This document shows positions 1 through 12,116 of a DNA stretch of 64,000 bases, piece after piece. The stretch is from Hymenopus coronatus (Eukaryota > Arthropoda > Insecta > Mantodea > Hymenopodidae), in the NCBI GenBank assembly GCA_030762935.1, contig CM060899.1, positions 13,065,001-13,129,000 on the forward strand, read 5' to 3'. The position numbers were made by a program, and so were the translations under genes. The notes under the pieces are model-generated. The model was not told the DNA's origin and made no database searches. It saw only the letters and a list, made by a program, of their open reading frames with translations. The first letter of the stretch is position 1, and every line of letters starts with the position of its first letter.

Positions 1-579
1 GTAACTGAAGACAAAATGCTATATGGAATTTCTTGTTTTGGTGAAAGTATACAACTATTGACTTTAATTTATTGTGGTATAAAAATGATTGAATAAAAAA
101 TAAGTTAATAGATGGTGAATTTATTTAAAGCCCTATATAAGGAGAATATATTTTGTGTGAGAGTAGGAGCAGGACTGGTAATAAAAGAAACAAATTGTGC
201 TTCATAAATTATCTTAAATTTAAGGAAAATTGGGTGGAATATAGCAAATAACAATCTAAGCTGATGTATAGTCATTTTCTAATGTAAAACTGCTTTGCAC
301 AAATAAATGGAGTATACATTTATATTGGTTTTAGTATTAACATGTTTTTGGTTTCAAACATGTTTATTAATTAAGAATATTGCAAATTAATAATGTTATT
401 TTTAATTTGATGAATAAAGAGGCTCTACATGAAATTGTAATGGCAAGTAATAATGGGATTGATTCTACCTGAATTTATAAAAGCAATTGAGTATTGTTAG
501 CAACCAATGGTTCTCTTTTCAAATTGTATTCCCTTTCGTACTTTTATTCTATCTAATAGTAAATTCCTCAACATTTCAG
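1..579. other. Non-coding, probably intron upstream of zinc-finger exon
   Basis: AT-rich sequence with no open frame of note. It ends in a pyrimidine-containing tract and AG at 578-579, a plausible splice acceptor for the zinc-finger exon that follows, so it is best read as the 3' part of an intron whose upstream exon lies outside the window. Confidence 0.55.
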
Positions 580-1834
580 ATTGTACATAAAAGCAACTGA
601 TACCAATGGAGATTTAATGTTGTCCTGTACTGAAGCCTCAATAGAAAACTCAAATTACAGTAATCGAAAGGATTGTCATGAATCTGAAAGTCAAGAAAAT
701 AACATTACAAAACTACCACATTTAAAAAAAAATGTGTATTCAGAACAATCTGGGAAATATAATGATGGAAAACTTTACAGTAGTGCTTTGTCTATTCATA
801 TTGGTGAAAACTTACTTACATGTAATGTTTGTGGTAAGAATTTTGCCCATTTATCATCATTGAAAAGGCATGCTTTGATACATGAGGGCAAAAAGCCTCA
901 CAAGTGCGAAATTTGTGGAAGGAGCTTTACTTGGTTGTCAGATTTGAAATCACATAAGTTTATACATGATGGTAATAAACCTCACAAGTGTGAAATTTGT
1001 GAAAAGAGCTTTACTAGATTGTCACATTTGATGTTACATAATTCTATACATGAAAACAAAGAGCCTCACAAATGTCAATTTTGTGAGAAGACATTTAATC
1101 GATTAGCACTTCTGAAATTACATAATTTAATACATGAGGGTAATAGGCCTCATAAGTGTCAAATTTGTGAAAAGAGCTTTACTCAATTGTCGTATCTGAA
1201 AAAGCATAATTTTATACATGAAGGTAAAAAGCCTTACAAGTGTCAAATTTGTAAAAAGGATTTTACTCAGCTGTCAACTTTAAAATCACATAATTTTATA
1301 CATGAGGGTATCAAGCCTCACAAGTGTAAAATATGTGAAAAGAGGTTTACTCGGTTGTCAGATTTGAAATTACATAATTTAATACATGAAAGTAAAAGGC
1401 CTTATAAGTGTAAAATTTGTGAAAAGACATTTAATCAGTTGTCACGTTTAAAACTGCATCATTTGATGCATGAGGGCAAAAAGCCTCATGAATGTGTTAT
1501 TTGTGAGAAGAGATTTTCTCAGTTGTCAGATTTGAGAAGACATAATTTGATACATGTTGGGAAAAAGCTTAACAAGTGTGTAATTTGCGAGAAAATGTTT
1601 ACTCATGTGTCATCATTGAAATTGCATAATTTGATGCATGAAGGTAAAAATGCTCATAAATGTGTAAGTTGTGAGAAGGAATTTATTAGGTTTGCAGATT
1701 TGAAGAGACATAATTTGATACATGAGGGTAAAAAGCTTCACAAGTGTGTCATTTGTGAGAAGAGGTTTACTTATGTCTCATCTTTGAAAAGGCATAAGCT
1801 GCTACATGAGGGTATAATCCCCAAAAATAGATAA
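580..1834 (+). CDS. C2H2 zinc-finger protein, terminal coding exon (12 fingers)
   Basis: The exon encodes a probable nuclear DNA-binding protein. After about 80 polar residues come twelve tandem C2H2 fingers of exactly 28 residues each, first cysteine at base 821, all fitting C-x2-C-x12-H-x3-H. Linkers are EGKKPHK-like, not the usual TGEKPYK. Helix residues -1/3/6 differ among fingers (for example H/S/R, W/D/S, R/H/L, Q/Y/K, R/D/R), so the array could read a long composite site. There is no ATG at the 5' end; the frame opens right after the AG at 578-579, with base 580 completing a split codon, so this is an internal start produced by splicing and the leader exon is off the window. The frame is unbroken and ends at a stop at 1832-1834. 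Target sequence and partners cannot be predicted. Structure is certain; gene identity is unknown. Confidence 0.88.
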
Positions 1835-2830
1835 TTTATGAGAAGCAATTTTATTCAGAAAAGGCAAGATTTTATACATGAGGGTAGAAAGCTTCCCAAG
1901 CCATAATTAGTGAAAAGAGGTCTACTGTACATTTGGAAAAGCATAATTTTCTAAATGAGGGTAAAGCCTTATAAATATGTAATTTGTCAGAAAGTGTTTG
2001 TCATATCTGAAAGAACATAATATGTTATATTGAGGTAAAATGCTCCCAAAGTCTGAAATTTATAACAGCTTTGCTGATTGGTCAAATTTCAAAATATATG
2101 TCTTTAAATTATAAGGTTGCCCCTGTCATGGCCTCTCTCTACTGCATGAGAGATCTGAAAGTTGTTGGGAAAGTGGTGCCGGTAAAGCATCACTAAAACA
2201 TGAATCTTAGGATAAATTACAGAAATTATAACCTTCTGCTCACATGTTCCCGTTCGCTCGTCTAAGCTTAGCAGCAGGAATCCTTGTAGTTTCTTGCCTA
2301 ATGTTATCACAAGTTTCTGTAGATTACACAGGGATTTCTGCTGCGGAGTGTGAACATTTTTAGCTTGTTAGACAGCCTGTTTGGGACAGATGGTTAATAT
2401 TTTCAGCATTTATTTAAGTTAAGATCTATAGTGCACCTTTGCTGGCACTACTTTCCCAGCAATTCTTGGATCTCTCGCTCAGTGGAGAGGAGCTGCGAGA
2501 GGGAGCTACCTTATAATTAAATGACCCTATATATGTGGTGAAAAGCAGAACTTGTGATAAGATCTTTTTTTTATATTATTGCCATTGAAATTGCATTATG
2601 TAATTTCTGAAGACAAAAAGCCAGATATAGGTATCTAAAAGCATAATTATTTGATTTATTAGTACCAAAAGCAATAAATAAATGTAAAATTGTTTTTCAA
2701 CAGAGCAGTTCATTTTGTATATTTTGAAAATGCATAATTTGATATCTGTGGGAAGACACTCATGAACATAAGACATTTGTAAGGAGTAAAGCGGTTTATG
2801 TTGTTTAAGCACATTATGTTATTGCTAATA
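1835..2830 (+). pseudogene. Decayed zinc-finger repeats downstream of the stop
   Basis: The sequence past the stop still translates, with frame changes and stops, into pieces of the same 28-residue unit: linker remnants around 1880 and 1950, HLEKHNFLNEG near 1930, KEHN near 2010, and a further remnant (LKMHNL, then DIC) at about 2720-2780. The array was therefore once longer, and this part now serves at most as 3' UTR. The stretch 2290-2560 between relics shows no finger similarity and may be an insertion. A candidate AATAAA is present near 2676, but I cannot say whether it is used. Confidence 0.65.
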
Positions 2831-5267
2831 TGAAATCGGCTTATGTAAGATGTGCAACAAGAGCTTATTTGGTACTTAAAAGATGAATTATTTATGTGCT
2901 TCTTTGGAAATTTCTGTTGTTTTGCCTTAGAACTGAGTGTTCAGTGTTAAAAAATGCTTTATGTGAATGTCCAAATAATTATGGTATGCAGAACAGCAGG
3001 AAATATAGTTAACTGAAAATACTTTGGGGCTACAGGGAGGCTCAAAATATAAATTTCTGGTAAAATGCAATATTACCTTTAGCTGCAATGCTGGAGATGC
3101 TTAAAAAAATCTGATGTGTTTCACTCACATGACCTTCTCTACATCTCTGTAACAATTATTGTTAATAAACTCATGCTTTCTTCTTTCTGTTTCTAATCAG
3201 AATAAAGATTAGCAGAAACAGTATTATTACTTAGTTCCTTATATATAGAAAGAAAATATGGGAATACATTAGACTAAACCGACAGTCACTGTTTTAAAAT
3301 GTAGTAGCTATGGGATAGAAATTCATTTCCTTGCATAGCAAGGAGTTGAAAAGTTCCTCTATGAGCAAAGTTTTTAGTATTTCAAAACTGAAACCAATAA
3401 CAAGGAATATCTTGAAAATGGTCAAGTCAAAGAAAAAAAAATATATAACATAAGTTGTGTGTTTTAAGAAGCTGTGCATTTTGTATCTCTTATGCATAAA
3501 ATTCAGAAAGAGAAGAGCTGTTAAGAGGCTAGTCCCAGAAAATTCTAGATATGCATTTTATTTGTCATATAACCATATAAGAGATTTTCAATGAAAATTG
3601 CTAGAGCCATTTTTGATAAATAAACATTTTTGAACATTTTACCACATAATGGGTAGTTTGGAGGGGGGGGGGATTTTTTTTTTCAAAATTTTTGTGTTGC
3701 ATCCTTGGAAGATACCAAACTTAAATACCTAGTTTGGTAAATAACAAACTTTTTGTTTTTTAGGTATGTTATCGACACACACACACACTTTTTTCAAAAA
3801 ATGCATTCTTTGGATTCAGGAAGTCTCAAAACATATATTTCCGATAAAATTTCAATATTGAATTTTTGGGAGTAATACAATACCACTATACACTATGTAC
3901 TTAGTGCATGTAGAGAAAACAAAGAAGGGTAGAATTGCATTTTTACTTTCCTCAAATATTTAAACTTTTGTGGTCAGAATAAAGACATAATGCTGAGGTG
4001 ACCAAATGAGTATTTAGGCTGCTCTAATGGTTTGCAATCACTAGAAATTTCAACAATATGTAAGAATACCATCTGCAGCTTCTTAAGAGATGACTAAAAT
4101 GGATTTTCAGCCACAAATTCATGAGGATGTAAGCAAGTGAGTAGTTCTACTTTTTTAGAATTTTTTTGTCTCATGTACTAAGGGGGCATTGAACCAAATA
4201 TTTGGAAGAAATTATGTCGAAGTCAATGAAAAATGATTTCTTGTACAAGTTGTTTCCAAAAAGAAACAATAGAAGAGTTAACAGAGATGGTGCAATAATG
4301 GCTTAAATGATGAGTATGTGGATTTCCAGGTGTTGCTTGATTTTGGGAATAAGGGTAGTTTAATTAACAGGCAATCTCAAGAAAATATCTGGCAACAGAT
4401 GGAGCACCACAGCAAAAGACAGAAGGAGATGGTGGCGTCAAATCAAGACGATTACACAGAACACAAATCTGTAAGTGTTTTAGCCAAGATAACAGTGTTA
4501 ACCAGTAGAAAAATAAATAGTGCCTAAAAACCAAAGTATTAAGTGCATATAACGGACCAAAAAAATGTGCTTAATTAACTCTTAACACCATGGTGTACTT
4601 TATAATTAGGAATATCATGTTATCTAGAACTAATTACTTTAGCAGTTAAGGTCAAAAGAAGGATCCTTCGTGTAACGGCTAACCAGGATGCCAAACCAAG
4701 CCCTCTTTTCAAAAAGAGAGCCTCTGCCCCCAGGGTATGTTATGGGCTAATACTAATTAACAAGTCAACTTCTGTCTAGAAAAAACTTTGAAATAATTTC
4801 ACAAAGAAGACATTCATACAGCAATTGTGTGAGTTTGTAATAATGTTTATATGTAATATAATTTTAACTATAAAGATTGATTTTTCACCCGGTGCATTAG
4901 AGAAGTTTTTAAACATCAGCATGAACTCAAGTGGTATTACTTACATTTATTTTACACAGTGTTAATTAATATATTTGAATAAATATAAATAGCCTTATGC
5001 TTTTAATTTTTGGTTTTTTAGATTTTATTAACCCAGCGAGGCATATGCCTCAAAGCCTATCATTATATACAGCTGGTCTCGCAAACCTTGCACCTTCCAA
5101 AACTTTTAAAATTGTCATTGTGATAATTATCATGGAGGGAAATGTTAGTAAATAAAGTAGTAGCCTTTCCAATTTTGTAGCATATACATGTTCAATGGCA
5201 TATTTTGTCTGTATTTTGGCATATAGTAACAGAATATTCAAGAAAAATATTTTTTTTGCAGTTTTTA
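2831..5267. other. AT-rich non-coding stretch with dispersed repeat fragments
   Basis: No supported gene. Visible items are a G run followed by a T run at about 3664-3690, a short CA run near 3776, and two diverged copies of one segment (about 3035-3075 and 3828-3865). A low-quality open frame at 4318-4527 has a GTG start, no recognisable motif, and lies in a dispersed repeat. Confidence 0.5.
4244..4375 (+). repeat. Dispersed repeat shared with 14515-14615
   Basis: The segment around the words GTGCAATAATGG, AAATGATGAGTATG and GGGAATAAGGGTA recurs in diverged form at 14515-14615 (GCACAATAATAG, AGTGATGAGCG, AGGAATAAGGGTA). Similarity is limited to about 100-130 bp. No terminal repeats or coding content are evident, so its class is unknown. 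Confidence 0.45.
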
Positions 5268-6067
5268 GTCTTTGCTTTTGCAGTCCAGTTATGAACCAAA
5301 GAGGCAGTACGAGCTGCAGTTCATGATTTTTTCGAAGAAAGAGACACATTTTGAATTTTCAGGCCTTAATGAATGTATTTCTGACATCAACGCATGCAGA
5401 TATATATTTTCTAGCTTCAGCAATGAAATTGCATCAGATAACAATGGTCCTCCTATGTAAGCAATTAATTAGTGTACTTATCAAAATGGACGTACAGAAG
5501 TCTAACCAGACAAAGCAGACAGTGTGAATCAACCATTTAGCAATGCAGCAACAAAGGTACTACATTTTACAATAATCTATATTACATCTGTATCCTAGTA
5601 CCTTATGCTATTTTCATTATTTGCTGATATGTGTCTGTAAGTGGTGATTTTTTTTTTCATTGCAGGTTACAGGAATTCATTTTTTGTAATTAATATATAA
5701 AACACCAGGCCAAAAGAGATTTTCTTTAGTAAAGCAGCATCTGTACTTTCATTTCATTACCCAGCAGTTGTACAGTAAGGTTTTGTATGCCTAGTTATTA
5801 ATTATTTTAAAATGTTTAACTTTATTTTCAAAGTGCTGTTTTGCTTTTAATTTTTTAAAATATTGAAGAGACTTCTCATCCATTTACTACATATTAAATA
5901 GTAGACAAAGCGGTTTACTAAGAGGAGAAAAGAATATTCAACTCCCATTGCTATTTGGTACTAATTTTATTATTAATAATTTAAAATCATGCATTCTGCT
6001 CTAAAATTGCTTGGCATTTTTCAGACAACATTTTATTTCCTGGGCTGGTAGTTCTAAAAGAGGTTAA
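5268..6067 (+). mobile_element. piggyBac-like derivative, copy A (5'-truncated)
   Basis: One of four related copies here (with about 15530-15990 minus, 31551-33960 and 53577-54665). It opens with a short frame at 5272-5460 reading YEPKRQYELQF then an acidic run (SDINACRYIFSSFSNE), like the acidic N-terminus of a transposase. The non-coding body matches the other copies through the words AAAACACCAGGCC and GAGACTTCTCATCC. The right end, CTTGGCATTTTTCAGACAAC and then AAAAGAGG, is followed by TTAA at 6064-6067, the piggyBac target site, and matches the end of the 182-bp MITE at 62677. The left part is missing and no catalytic domain remains, so it cannot move itself. Superfamily assignment rests on the TTAA and end sequence and is moderate. 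Confidence 0.55.
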
Positions 6068-6732
6068 GACTGACCCAATATTACTCAGTAAGGGAGCAAT
6101 TACATTTTTGCTAGTATACATTTTAACACAAAATACTGACCAATAGCTGTTTCATTCAGGGGCTGTGCTAGAGCTTAGTAACATTTATAGCATATCTGAG
6201 AATTATTAGCAAATAAATAAATGTAGGTTATACCAGAAAGAGTTATGAAAGCAAAAATGCTATTACATCCTTTTTTACCAAGCAGTAAAGTTGCCCCCCA
6301 GGAGCCAACAATGGTAGGTATGGGTTTGGCGCACCCAGGGGTTCCCAAGCCAACCTTGACTACTTCTGTGGGCAACCTCTGAGTGGTGAGGGAGTCATTT
6401 GGTCAAAATGTCCACCCACGTGTGGGCAGTGCATGGAGACCTGCGTCGGTGGAAAGGAATATCCTGGTAGTTTGAGAGTTGCGCATCTGATTTTCAGTAA
6501 CTGGGGAGGGTGCGCAGCCTAATACACTGCTTTGGTTTCTGCTTGGCCTAAATGGGAAGCTAGGGACTAACCCACCCCTAGTCAATCTACCAGGACTAGG
6601 TAATACACTCACTCCAGGCTGAGTTGGGTGGCGAGATTGCTATATCCCCTTTGTAGCACAGTGGGGTGACCCCTTTTTGGGCTCCGTGGTGGGTGGGGAG
6701 CACTGTGGGATGAATTTATATGCTTTTCTTTT

Positions 6733-8100
6733 ATGGCAAACCCGAAAACTAAAAATAAATTAGTGCTAGGAAATGATGTAGTCGAGTATAGTGGTCTTCG
6801 CTACTTGATTATACATAGAGCTGAGGAATGTAGAAAATTTATGTCGGTTAGTCCTTTGGCTATTCAAAAGGGTCTAGACAAAATTGCTGGTCTGGTGAAA
6901 TCCTGTATTAGAGCTCACAATGATACACTCCTAGTTAAGGCAGTTTCAGTATCCCAGGCAGAGAAAATACTTAGAGCCAAAATGTTGGGCAGCTAACCCA
7001 TTAAGGTCGACAAACATCAAACTCTGAATGCCTCTCACGGCATCACTATCACACGCGCATTGGACGGCTTGTCCAATAAGGAGCTTCAAGAAGATCTGGC
7101 AGACCAATCCGTTTACAGGGTTTAACGTAAAGTAAATGGTGAATTCGTGCCCACCCGTAACCTGTTCCTTACCTTTGATAGGGTCCTTCTCCCCCAAAGG
7201 TTTAAAGAAGGGTATGAAGCCTTCGAAGAGCCGAACCTATTATGATGATACAAATGCCAGCTGTTTAGGCATACAAGTGATTTTTATACTGGTCGGTCTA
7301 TGTGTGCTATCTGCGGTGACGCATCACACAATGGAAATTGTACAGCACCTCCATCTTGTGTGACTTGCAGCGGTGAACACGCACCTAGTTCCCGAAATTG
7401 CCTTCGCTTTACAGAGGAAAAAGCGATCCAGGTGAAAGAGAACGTGCCCTTCTCGGAAGCCCATAGGCTTCTGCGCCTCTGCCAACCCACTGTCTCGTGC
7501 TTCGGTATCTATAGCGCAGTCGCAGCTAAATCGTTACCGACCCGAGAAATCGCGACTCAAACCTGCTATATAAACGGAGCCACCATAGCAGAGAAGATTC
7601 TCGTAGCCTGGTCGCTACCAAAAACTTCAACATCTATGTCTACGTCGGCCAAATCTGCCACTGTAAAGAGCAGTCAGACAATCGTTTCACCCAAACCATT
7701 CGACCTCTGAACACCGGTACCACAGCTAAAACTTTAAAGACCAGTTATGTCCGCTCCGACTTCTTGAAACAAAGTGGAAGTCCCTTCCCATAATATCTAA
7801 GGGAAGAAAAAGTCGACAAGTCTCCATGTACATCTTTATCTGGGGGAATCTTCTGGGGCGAACACGGATCGGTGGCCACCAAGACCTCTAATCGGTTCGA
7901 GGTTCTCGAACAGAAACTTTCTATTGGAAGGGGGTCCTTTCCCCATGGAAGAGATGAAACAGGAGGATTCTGCCCTCACTGCCAAGCGAACAGTGCGCAA
8001 GTGGCAGGATCATGCTCCTGAAAATGCTAGTCCGACGGCCAAAAAGAAGAAATTAAATCAATCAGTACAACCGAATCTGCACAAACGTATTTCAATTTAG
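6733..8100 (+). pseudogene. LINE copy 1 ORF1 (gag-like, zinc knuckles), broken
   Basis: Starts at ATG 6733 (MANPKTKNK) and stays open to 6996. After the first stop the homologous reading continues (KVDKHQTLNA, ALDGLSNKELQEDLADQ) and then shifts frame. A CCHC region follows: CAICGDASHNGNC and CSGEHAPSSRNC at about 7300-7400. A basic Ser/Thr-rich tail runs to KRISI and TAG at 8098-8100. In LINEs of this type ORF1 binds the element RNA and forms the RNP. Several stops and at least three frame changes destroy it. Confidence 0.8.
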
Positions 8101-8122
8101 TATTTGTCCCCTACTATTAACC

Positions 8123-11100
8123 ATGGCTATACTACAGTTGAACATGCGCGACATTCGACCAAATCGAGCAGAGCTTGAATTGTTGCTTAACCAGAATCAA
8201 GCTCTAGTCGTTTGTCTACAAGAGACTAAACTCCGTCCACAAAATAATGTCGCATTACGCCACTATTCTTCTGTACGGTGTGATTAATACCGACAGAAGG
8301 AATTTCAGCACATGGGGACATTATGATGTCATCAGAGATGACATTTACGCTGATTCCATCTCCTTGCAGTCTGAAATCCAGTCAGTCGCTGTGAGGATTA
8401 AGCTGCCATCTGCCAAATTTACCATTTGTAGTATCTATCTGCCCCACTCACGCACTGATTTAGAATACCTTGTTTCTCAGCTCCAACATTATTTTTGTGG
8501 GTAGAGGACATGAATGCCCACTACCCACTTTGGGGCTCATCTCGGGCTTGTGCGAGAGGTCACGTACTCGCCGATTTCTTGGACAACAATAATCTTTCTC
8601 TCCTGAATATCAGAGAGCCCATATTTCTTTCTGTCGCCTTCAATAGGTTTTCACACCTGGATTTAGCAGTTTGCTGTCCACAGTTGGTAGTTTCATTCCA
8701 ATGGATTATTATCTCTCGTTTACATTCTAGCGACCAATTTCCTAGTCTTATTAGTCTCCTATCACACAATGCATGTTCAGCTCCTTTACTTAGGTGGCGC
8801 TTCGATAGACCCAACTGGCACATTTATTCTAGCTTGGCCGTTTTCGGCTATAACGAGCACGATTCTGTAAGATTTTTAGTCGAAAACCTATAAGACAATT
8901 CTTTGTGCTTCCGAGCTTTCTATTCTGTGGTAAACACTCAACCCGTTGGCTTTCAAGTCCCATGGTGGACTGGTGCTCGTAGGCCTCGCAGGCGTGCTCT
9001 CAGGGTTTTCCAACATCACCCTATGCTGTATAATCTCATACAATATAAACAAATGCGTGCCCAATCTAGACAAATTATTAGGGATAGCTAAAAGCCATCC
9101 TGGAACAGTTTGAGCCTCTTTTAACCGACATACACCTTCCTCTGTCATATGGGATACGTTAAGATGTGTGGCCGGAAATGCCAGTTGCCGGATTCAACAC
9201 ACCAGTTGTTCATCCGTACATCCGATTGACGTGGCTAACACTCTTAGCAGTGCTTCCGCTCAAGTGTCTAGCTCAGATAATTATTCCCCTGAGTTTCTCG
9301 AAACTCGCGCCTAGTCCAGATGGAACCCACGTCCAAATGTTGCACTATCTTTCTTCTGCAGATAAGGCTTTCTTACTCCAAGTCTATAATCGTATCAGGT
9401 TCACTCCACTTTTCCAGGGAAGGGGCGGGAGGCCACCATAATTCCAAATTTAAAACCTGGAAAGGACCGTCACCTTTCCAGCTACCATCCTATTTCCCTC
9501 ATCAATTGCGTCTGCAAGGCGAGTGAACGCATGTACAATAGGCGTTTGGTATGGTGGCTTGAAACTAACTACTTATTGATCAACACACAGTATATTTTTC
9601 GCCAACGTTGGTCAACAGCTGACTATCTTGTAACGATGTCGACGCAGATAATGGACGGATTTCTTAAGAACTGTCAGATAGTTGGAATATTCTCTAACTA
9701 GGAGAAACCCTATGATACATACTGGCGTGCGGGGGATATTGCGATCCCTCCTCAACTGGCATTTGTGTGGACGCTTACCGCTGTTTATTCTGGAATTTAT
9801 GAGTAACCGCGTTTTCCGAGTATGGGTCGACTCGGTTTTTTAGAAACTTTTTATTCAAGAGAACGGTGTGCCACAGGGATCCGTTCTGAGCGTGATGTTA
9901 TTTGTTATTGCGATTAATGCTATCGCTCAATGTGTTCCCCCAAGGGTCTCGTCATGCTTGTTCTTAGATGACTTTGCTACCATTTGCACCTCTCAGCACA
10001 CGCCGTTTTTGGAATGCCGTCTCCAGCGATATTTGGACAACCTCTGTGATTGGAGCTCCAAAAAACGCTTTCGTTTCTCAACTGAGAAAATAATCTGCGT
10101 TAACTTCTGGCACCGTAGGTGGCGAATGTCTCCTTCTCTTCGACTCAGGCCAGATCTCCTTCCCTTCGCAGATCAGGCGAGATTTCTGGGGTTGATATTC
10201 AAATCTATGCTGGTCACCACATGCAGCACAGCTTAAAGCGCGGTGTGACCGTTCTCTGTATATTTTACGTATACTAAGTGGCAAATCTTGGGGAGCAGAT
10301 CAGACATCTTTATCGAGCGCTAATTCGATCCAAGTTAGACTATGGCTGCATTGTGTATGCCTCAGCGCGCACATCTGTGCTTCGAATATTAGACGCAGTC
10401 CATAATCAGTGCATTACTGTGGCTGTTGAGGCTTTTCCAACCAGCCCAGTTGTTATCCTGTGCACCGAATCGGCAGAACCCCCTCTGCGATATCGGCGTG
10501 AAATATTGCTCGGTAATTATAGCTGTGGGCTTAGCGGCATGCCTCGTACCCAACGTTTGCCCCGTTTTTTAATAGTATGCTGGATGAGTGATACGAAAAA
10601 TTGACACTCAGGCCCAGACCAGCAGGTTTTCCGCGAGCTCTTTCGAAAAGACGATATCGCACTGCTTCGCATGTTTTCCTATGGAGAGAGTGTTACATGT
10701 TACGTGGATATCGGGATGACGGTGTATGAGAAATCTGTCATGCAACTTGTTTTTAAGAATTGCTATCGAATTACAGTGACCGCATCAGTGACTGATGCCA
10801 GTAAGTTTTTTTTTTTTTTTTTTTTGGTAGTGTTTAACGCCCGCTTTTATTGCTCTGGCACTGCAGGCGATAACACTGATGATACATGAAGATGCAGCCC
10901 CGGTGAAATGAGATGGCGGGGGAAACCCGAGAACGCGGAGAAAACCCGCCACTGCGCCGCTTGTCCACCACAAATCTCATTTGCGTCGCTTGGGATCGAA
11001 CCCGGGCCGTCTAGGTGAGAGGCCAGTGGTTATGGCGCGGCCGGCAGTAAGGGTGCCGACGGTTTTGGATGTACTTTTGTAACTAGGGCCAGGACATATA

Positions 11101-11821
11101 CTTTTACTTTGCATAGTAGCACATCCATTTATACTGCAGAACTGTATGCCATCTATTGAGCCATTCTTTATGTTAGCCGTCGGAATCTGGGTGACTGCCT
11201 CATATTAAGTCATTCTCAGTGCCCTTCAGAGCATTCTTGAGTTGTACAACTACCATTCTATTGCACAATACATCCAGTCTCTCCTCCACCTTTTACACGT
11301 TTCCAGTGTCAATGAGGATTGTTCATGGATTCCTGGTCACATTGGGAATTGAACTGGTGGATTTGCCAGCTAAGACGGCAGCAACGCAGCCCAGCACTGC
11401 GCTTCCTAGTGTAACTACTGCAGACTTCAGGCTTGTTGTGCAGAGGGCAGTGCTCTCCTGCTGGCATGCAGATTGGGCGTCTCCTTGCAGCAATAAGCTC
11501 AGGGAAGTGAAGGATGTCCCTGTATGCTGGGTAACCTCCTCTCGTAAGTCTCACCGAGAGATGTTATTAGCTCACTTGCAGATCAATCATTGTATTTTCA
11601 CACGTAGTTATTATTTATACCAGGAACCGGCTCCTCTTTGTCAACTCTGTGGAGCAGCATTGACTGTCAGCTATGTGTTGCTAGCGTGAGCTGCTCTAGC
11701 ACACATGTGCTCATTTGCAGACTTTCCGGGCTGCCTAGCAGAGGTGCTGGCTGACAATGAGAGTGTAAGAGATAAAGTTTTTAGGTTTTTATTTAGAGTA
11801 CCTTTTATATTGCATTTTTAG
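8123..11821 (+). pseudogene. LINE copy 1 ORF2 (EN-RT-RNase H), broken and split by SINE
   Basis: ATG at 8123 follows ORF1 by 22 bp. Recognisable blocks in order: endonuclease (LQLNMRDIRPN; VCLQETKL; QSVAVRIKLPSA; NRFSHLDLAVC), RT (APSPDGTHVQMLHYLS; VPQGSVLSVMLFVIAINAI; LFLDDFATIC at the active-site box), a thumb-like block (RALIRSKLDYGCIVYAS), RNase H remnants (ALQSILELYNYHSIAQ; PGHIGN) and the C-terminal CQLCGAALTVSYVL box. The endonuclease site GDFNAH-type motif is destroyed near 8500. The reading switches frames many times, and a SINE interrupts it at 10806-11042. Non-functional. Confidence 0.8.
10806..11042 (-). mobile_element. SINE-A (tRNA-Ser-like head) inside LINE copy 1
   Basis: Minus-strand SINE of about 237 bp. 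Its tRNA-like head is at the right (GGTTCGATCCC-type B box; A box region partly lost) and its poly(A) tail is the T run at 10806-10825. The flanks GCCAGTAAG (10797-10805) and GGCAGTAAG (11043-11051) are a target duplication with one mismatch. Comparison with copy 2 at about 28220 shows uninterrupted LINE sequence here, so the SINE landed after the LINE. Five other copies of the family lie in this window. Confidence 0.85.
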
Positions 11822-12116
11822 AAAATTTTATTTCTCTTAGACTAGATATGGAGCGCTAGTTCTGGTTTTTTAACAGTTTTAGCTTTTATCGTTTGACGCC
11901 TTTTTCTTATTGCCTTCTATTTTTTAATATTTTTTTGACTTTACGCTCCAATTTTGGGCCTAGTTTTTAATAGCTTTGTTTCTTTGTTCTTGGAAATAAA
12001 TAGTTTGCTTTTAGCCCTTTTAGCTCTAGTTTTATCCTGATCTTATTAATGGTTGGTACAGTTGGTTTATGATAAAGTTGAGCATCCTTAAGCCCCCATT
12101 CATCATCAGTAAAGTT

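Larger units (their letters stand above)
6293..12106 (+). mobile_element. Full-length decayed I-like LINE (copy 1)
   Basis: Non-LTR retrotransposon of about 5.6 kb plus a SINE. It is bounded by the 10-bp target duplication CAGTAAAGTT at 6283-6292 and 12107-12116. The 5' leader (AATGGTAGGTATGGGTTTGG) is shared with copies at 23351 and 35677. Layout: leader of about 440 bp, ORF1 (gag-like, CCHC knuckles), ORF2 (endonuclease, reverse transcriptase, RNase H, Cys/His tail), 3' UTR ending in CCCCCATTCATCAT. Endonuclease plus RNase H with a zinc-knuckle ORF1 is typical of the I group of LINEs. Many stops, frameshifts and deletions make it non-functional. It is clearly more decayed than the copy at 23351-29332, so it is probably the older insertion. 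Confidence 0.85.

Noticed and set aside
4318..4527. 69-codon frame with GTG start
   Set aside because: Non-ATG start, no motif, and it lies in a dispersed repeat whose other copy at 14515 is not open.
5050..5349. 99-codon minus-strand frame
   Set aside because: Spans the junction into the piggyBac-like copy read on the other strand; no motif.
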